Shown: positions 4,799-5,277 of the stretch, in pieces
Numbering within the stretch: position 1 is the stretch's first letter
Layout: each line of letters opens with the position of its first letter
Assembly (NCBI GenBank): GCA_016204905.1
Contig: JACQJU010000012.1
Span: 1 to 5,277, forward strand
Direction: 5' to 3'
From: Candidatus Gottesmanbacteria bacterium
GTDB lineage: Bacteria > Patescibacteriota > Microgenomatia > 2-02-FULL-39-11
DNA: 5,277 bases
Translations under genes and position numbers: made by a program
Notes under the pieces: generated by a model
What the model was told of the DNA's origin: nothing
The model's input: only the letters and a program-made list of their open reading frames with translations
Database searches by the model: none

Positions 4799-5277
4799 TC
4801 ATTGAATAAACTCAAAGCTTTTTTCAAAAAGTGGATAGAGTGATTTTGTTATTCGCACAAAGATTGTTTTTAAGTTTTTGGGATTTGCTATTTTAAAGAC
4901 ATATATATCGTATACATGACCACGACTAGGTACTCTGATTGAAATTTTTTTATTTTTGAAGATAGCTTCATCAGTTGCTACAGCTTCATCAACCAATATT
5001 GCAAGAAGTTTGTTGTCTTTTTCGCAGCTTATCATAATTTGTTCTTGGTCGTTTTCTTTAAATACCGCAGATAAAGAAGAATCTTTCAATTGTAAATTTT
5101 GTGGGTAAAGAAACTCGATACCGCAGTGTTTATTAGAATAATTTTTAAACTCCAGCGGTTTTTGGGTTGGTTGCGGAATCTGGGTTGGCGGCAGACTGAT
5201 TAGATAATTGATGATTTTATTAGTTTTTTCAACTCGTTGGCCATAGCGAATTCCAACTATAAATACTAAAATAATAA
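4799..5277 (-). CDS. Membrane-anchored extracytoplasmic protein of unknown function (5' end outside window)
   Basis: The - strand frame ending at the TGA (4801-4799) is open to the right edge and gives at least 158 residues; the true start lies outside. A TTG at 5089-5087 could be mistaken for a start, but coding sequence of the expected character continues upstream of it, with no ATG or GTG. The visible part begins with a hydrophobic segment (IILVFIVGI, about 5249-5275), probably a signal anchor. A short Pro/Thr/Gln linker follows (PPTQIPQPTQKP, about 5156-5191), then a globular region opening 'CGIEFLYPQNLQLKDSS'. That opening matches the 'YGFSFKYP.NW' start of small anchored PsbP-like or hypothetical domains common in Patescibacteria. 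The rest alternates strand-like segments (EQIMISCE, KISIRVP, HVYDIYVFKI, LKTIFVRI) and ends in EKSFEFIQ, which fits an alpha/beta domain outside the membrane. No catalytic residues are recognisable. Confidence 0.7.
   Translation of the reverse strand, partial: IILVFIVGIRYGQRVEKTNKIINYLISLPPTQIPQPTQKPLEFKNYSNKHCGIEFLYPQNLQLKDSSLSAVFKENDQEQIMISCEKDNKLLAILVDEAVATDEAIFKNKKISIRVPSRGHVYDIYVFKIANPKNLKTIFVRITKSLYPLFEKSFEFIQ

Overview
The window looks like a piece of a candidate-phyla-radiation genome (Patescibacteria, most likely a Microgenomates-type lineage). The reasons are the AT-rich composition, small tightly packed genes, secreted proteins built from Pro/Thr/Ser 'TPTP' linkers joined to CBM-like, DNRLRE and beta-helix modules, a small membrane-anchored 'YP..L' protein, and no clear Shine-Dalgarno sequence before any start I can see. 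TGA is used as a stop (4799-4801), which argues against the recoded Gracilibacteria/Absconditabacteria. This placement is inference from style, not from a marker gene.

Layout. Positions 1-116 hold the last 37 codons of a gene that enters from the left and resembles the C-terminal tail of a DDE transposase (ISL3-like). After a 59-bp gap with a perfect TTGACA comes a two-gene + strand unit (176-3419) whose ends overlap by 11 bp. The first gene encodes an exported purple-acid-phosphatase-like metallophosphoesterase with a CBM-like domain, a long PTS linker and a C-terminal DNRLRE domain. The second encodes a membrane-anchored right-handed beta-helix protein with a short CBM6/35-like motif and a PTS linker. 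Convergent to this pair, 19 bp away, is fmt (methionyl-tRNA formyltransferase, - strand, 3439-4437), whose coding sequence carries three patches of short-period tandem repeat. An 87-bp divergent region with a perfect extended -10 and an inverted repeat separates fmt from a 67-codon + strand gene for a one-helix membrane protein (4525-4728). The right edge is the 3' part of a - strand gene (4799 to beyond 5277) for a membrane-anchored, probably extracytoplasmic protein; its frame stays open to the window edge.

How the genes fit together. The 176-3419 pair is best read as a co-expressed surface module: an exported phosphatase carrying carbohydrate/surface-binding domains, and an anchored beta-helix protein. 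fmt is housekeeping (initiator tRNA formylation) and unrelated to it. The flanking small genes cannot be assigned a function. I see no tRNA, rRNA, CRISPR array or recognised defence system, and no gap longer than 300 bp lacks a gene. The most unusual observations are the repeat patches translated inside fmt and the complementary partial CBM modules in the two surface genes.
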